Shown here: positions 61,707-64,000 of the stretch, piece after piece
Position numbering within the stretch: position 1 is the stretch's first letter
Layout: every line of letters starts with the position of its first letter
DNA from: Rhizobiales bacterium CCH3-A5
GTDB taxonomy: Bacteria; Pseudomonadota; Alphaproteobacteria; Rhizobiales; Beijerinckiaceae
Length of the DNA stretch: 64,000 nucleotides
Direction: 5' to 3'
NCBI GenBank assembly: GCA_001556025.1
Contig: LSIB01000180.1
Location: forward strand, 1-64,000
Notes under the pieces: generated by a model
The model's database searches: none
What the model was told of the DNA's origin: nothing
What the model saw: the letters and a program-made list of their open reading frames with translations, nothing else
Position numbers and translations under genes: made by a program

Positions 61707-63011
61707 ATGACGCAATCCCTGCAACTCGGCGGCGGCCCAAGCGGTTCTGGCCCCACGCAGAACATACGGCGTCTCAACCGGCTTCCGATCATCGCAGCCA
61801 TCGTGCTCAGCGTTCTGTTTCTCGCCGTGATCTTCTATGGGCTGATGTCTCGAGGACTGATCTTCGGTTCGAAGCCCGATACGAATGTGGCGGGCGGCGC
61901 ACCGGCGACGACCTTTGCCGACCAGATGAAACGCGGAGTCGCGGACGGCATCATCGGCGACGGCCAGCAGGCGCAGCCTTTGTCCGCGCCGGTCAGCGAA
62001 TCGAAACCCACGCCGCAGAATCCTTTCGTCGCGCAGCCGGCGGCGGCTGAACCGAAGAGCAACTCGCTCGAATCCGAGGAAGCGTGGCGGGCGCGTCTCG
62101 CCCGGGAAGGGCAGGAGCAATTGCTGAGAGAGCGCCAGCGCCAGCGAATGGCGCGATTGCAGGCCGTCAGCATCGCGCTCGAATCGCCGCTCGCCATCGA
62201 CACGCAGAAGATCAAGGCGGCGGCCACCACCTCTACGGCGCCGACACCCTCGGCCGGCGCGATAGCGGCATCGCCATCGTCCTCGGCAAGCGATCTCTAT
62301 AGCCAGGCGCTTCAAGCCGGCCTCAACGGCCAGAACCTCGATCCGAACGGCCAGACCAAGAAGGAGTCCTTCTTCAATTCCGACCTGGCGAAGCTCGGAT
62401 ACCTTCCGAACCAGGTCGTCGCTCCACGCTCGTATTTCGAGCTGAAGCGCGGGTCGGTCATTCCGGCCACGCTGATCACCGGCATCAATTCCGATCTTCC
62501 CGGTCGTATCACCGCCCAAGTGAGCCAGAACGTCTACGACAGCGCCACCGGCTATCGTCTGCTCATTCCGCAGGGCACGAAACTGATGGGCCGGTACGAC
62601 AGCAAGGTCTCCTTCGGCCAAAGCCGCGTTCTCGTCGTCTGGACCGATATCATCTTCCCGAACGGTTCGACGCTCCAGATCGGCGGCATGGCGGGAACGG
62701 ACACCGAAGGCTATGGCGGGTTCAACGACCAAGTCGACAACCACTACTTCAAGACGTTCGGCTCGGCGATCCTGCTCGCGATCATCGGCACGGGCATGGA
62801 TATGGCGATTCCGCAGAATTCGACCCTCGCGAACCAGACGACGGCGTCTGACGCAGCGCGGCGCAATTTTGCGGAGACGTTCGGGCGGGTGGCCGAGCGC
62901 ACCATCAACAAGAACCTCGACGTGCAGCCCACGCTCGAAATCCGCCCCGGCTATCAGTTCAACGTCCTCGTCGATCAGGATATCGTATTCCCGGGCGCAT
63001 ATAAGGGTTGA
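61707..63011 (+). CDS. trbI: TrbI, VirB10-like protein
   Basis: 434 residues from the ATG at 61707. One membrane helix (IIAAIVLSVLFLAVIFYGLM) is followed by a Pro/Ala-rich periplasmic linker, then the VirB10 core: SYFELKRGSVIPATLITGIN, GRITAQVSQNVYDSATGYRL, LIPQGTKLMGRYDSKVSFGQ, and near the end YQFNVLVDQDIVFPGAY. Spans inner membrane to outer-membrane complex. Last gene of the trb operon. Confidence 0.94.
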   Translation: MTQSLQLGGGPSGSGPTQNIRRLNRLPIIAAIVLSVLFLAVIFYGLMSRGLIFGSKPDTNVAGGAPATTFADQMKRGVADGIIGDGQQAQPLSAPVSESKPTPQNPFVAQPAAAEPKSNSLESEEAWRARLAREGQEQLLRERQRQRMARLQAVSIALESPLAIDTQKIKAAATTSTAPTPSAGAIAASPSSSASDLYSQALQAGLNGQNLDPNGQTKKESFFNSDLAKLGYLPNQVVAPRSYFELKRGSVIPATLITGINSDLPGRITAQVSQNVYDSATGYRLLIPQGTKLMGRYDSKVSFGQSRVLVVWTDIIFPNGSTLQIGGMAGTDTEGYGGFNDQVDNHYFKTFGSAILLAIIGTGMDMAIPQNSTLANQTTASDAARRNFAETFGRVAERTINKNLDVQPTLEIRPGYQFNVLVDQDIVFPGAYKG

Positions 63012-63128
63012 GGTCAGCGCGACGCCGGAAAGAAGAAGGAACTGGTTGGCTTTCAGGCCAGGTCCGAGACCTTAGTCGCTGGACCTTCAGCCCCTTGCAG
63101 TCTTAAGCATTCGTGGAATACTGGATAA

Positions 63129-63764
63129 ATGAAATTCTTGATCGTAGATGATCATCCAGTCTTGCGCGAGGGCATTGCAGCACTGCTGCGCCAAGCCGGA
63201 TCGGATGTGGACATCATCCAGGCGGGGGATGCAGCGGAAGGTTTGCGGCTGGCTGAAGCGCACGCCGACTTCGATGCTGTCATTCTTGATATGATGTTGC
63301 CCGGCATGGATGGAGTGACCGCGCTCGGAAAGTTCGGACTGGTGCGGCCGGAGCTCCCGGTGATTGTCCTGTCGTCCTCCGAGGATCCTGCCGATGCGCG
63401 ACGCGCTCTGGCGCATGGGGCCCTCGGCTATGTGCCGAAGTCGGCGAGCCAGCATACGTTGCTCGCAGCCATCCGGCTCGTGATGAACGGCGAAGTTTAC
63501 GTACCGCCTCTCATCCTCAGCGCCCTGACAGCGACGCAGCCCATGTCGCCCGGACATCAAACAATAGCGGGAGTCATTTTGTCGGATCGTCAGCTGGAAG
63601 TGCTGCGGCGGCTAAGTATGGGCCAACCGAACAAGATTATTGCCTACGAACTCAATCTCTCGGAGAAGACCGTCAAGGCGCATGTGACGGCAATTTTCAG
63701 GATGCTGAATGCTGTGAATCGCACCCAGGCTGCGGCCGCGGCACGTCAAGCCGGGCTCGTCTGA
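63129..63764 (+). CDS. NarL/FixJ-type response regulator
   Basis: 211 residues. Receiver domain 1-118: DD at 7-8, phospho-acceptor D54 (VILDMMLPGMDG), and K104 (YVPKSAS). C-terminal LuxR-type helix-turn-helix 148-211 (LSDRQLEVLRRLSMGQPNKI, LSEKTVKAHVTAIFRML). A two-component transcription regulator; convergent neighbour carries a receiver domain and may be its hybrid kinase. The 117-base gap after trbI has no gene. Confidence 0.9.
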   Translation: MKFLIVDDHPVLREGIAALLRQAGSDVDIIQAGDAAEGLRLAEAHADFDAVILDMMLPGMDGVTALGKFGLVRPELPVIVLSSSEDPADARRALAHGALGYVPKSASQHTLLAAIRLVMNGEVYVPPLILSALTATQPMSPGHQTIAGVILSDRQLEVLRRLSMGQPNKIIAYELNLSEKTVKAHVTAIFRMLNAVNRTQAAAAARQAGLV

Positions 63765-63774
63765 CCCAAAGCCA

Positions 63775-64000
63775 TCAGTCGTCGTCCTCGGATTTCTGCG
63801 CATGCGCGATCAGGTTGAGCATAGCCGCACGTAACCTGCTGTTCGGTACCGGTTTGTGCAATAGCAGGAGATTGCTTGCTTCTGCTTCAGCAAGGCGGTC
63901 GGGCGCCGTGTCTCCGGTAACCAGCAATGCCGGGATCGTTACATTGTATTCTGATCGTAGGTTCTCGATTGCCGCTATACCGGTCTCACCATCGCGCAGA
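63775..64000 (-). CDS. 3' end of a receiver-domain protein, probably hybrid histidine kinase
   Basis: The minus frame is open from the window edge to a stop at 63775, giving 75 residues: ENLRSEYNVTIPALLVTGDT, then LAEAEASNLLLLHKPVPNSR (the receiver Lys in HKPV) and a helical end with DDD. It is the C-terminal half of a receiver domain, as found at the end of hybrid sensor kinases. Convergent with the response regulator, 10 bases apart, which supports a signalling pair. Confidence 0.7.
   Translation of the reverse strand, partial: LRDGETGIAAIENLRSEYNVTIPALLVTGDTAPDRLAEAEASNLLLLHKPVPNSRLRAAMLNLIAHAQKSEDDD

Noticed and set aside
1-64000. CRISPR arrays, tRNA and rRNA genes
   Set aside because: No regularly spaced direct repeats and no tRNA- or rRNA-like sequence were found by reading; a covariance-model scan would be needed to exclude a divergent tRNA.

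Overview
The window looks like most of the backbone of a large, GC-rich, self-transmissible repABC plasmid (or a replicon derived from one) of an alphaproteobacterium, most likely Hyphomicrobiales (Rhizobiales). The reasons are a complete repABC operon with its antisense RNA, a divergent traI-trb mating-pair operon, an Agrobacterium-type oriT flanked by traAFBH and traCDG, a TraR/TraI/TraM quorum-sensing set, and many small families typical of rhizobial plasmids (DUF736, DUF1419, DUF3085, DUF7007, DUF1612, ArdC). A palindromic repeat at 5320-5440 resembles intergenic repeats of Bradyrhizobium relatives; that last point is inference.

Layout. 1-7400 is cargo: a HAD nucleotidase-like gene, a putative radical-SAM peptide-modification locus (small exported Pro-rich protein plus rSAM/SPASM enzyme), a secreted ARPP-1 protein, an HTH protein, a NADAR glycosidase and small unknown genes. 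8294-9359 holds traR and its antiactivator traM, convergent. 9632-12111 holds two toxin-antitoxin modules (hipBA; Phd/PemK-like). 12160-21364 is the DNA-processing region: traH-traB-traF-traA on the minus strand, oriT, then traC-traD-traG and a membrane-anchored nuclease on the plus strand. 21520-41223 is an accessory, mostly minus-strand block: small plasmid families, RelBE, an ArdC/DUF6884-like/PP-loop operon, Phd-VapC, a ParB-like protein, a 1703-residue methylase-helicase and a DUF3991-TOPRIM protein. Its transcription units are separated by structured, GC-rich, gene-free leaders. 41443-48470 has a decayed gene, an AbiE module, unknown genes, a DUF1612 protein, a serine recombinase and a second DUF3991-TOPRIM protein. 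48663-52453 is repC-repB-repA (minus) with a plus-strand ctRNA. 52841-63011 is traI-trbBCDEJKLFGHI (plus). The window ends with a NarL-type response regulator and the 3' end of a convergent receiver-domain gene.

How it works together: TraI makes an acyl-homoserine lactone, TraR senses it and TraM restrains TraR. TraA nicks oriT with TraC/TraD, TraG couples the DNA to the Trb channel, and RepA/RepB partition the plasmid while RepC, limited by the ctRNA, initiates replication. Five toxin-antitoxin systems and an antirestriction-like block favour maintenance and entry into new hosts. No tRNA, rRNA or CRISPR array was seen.
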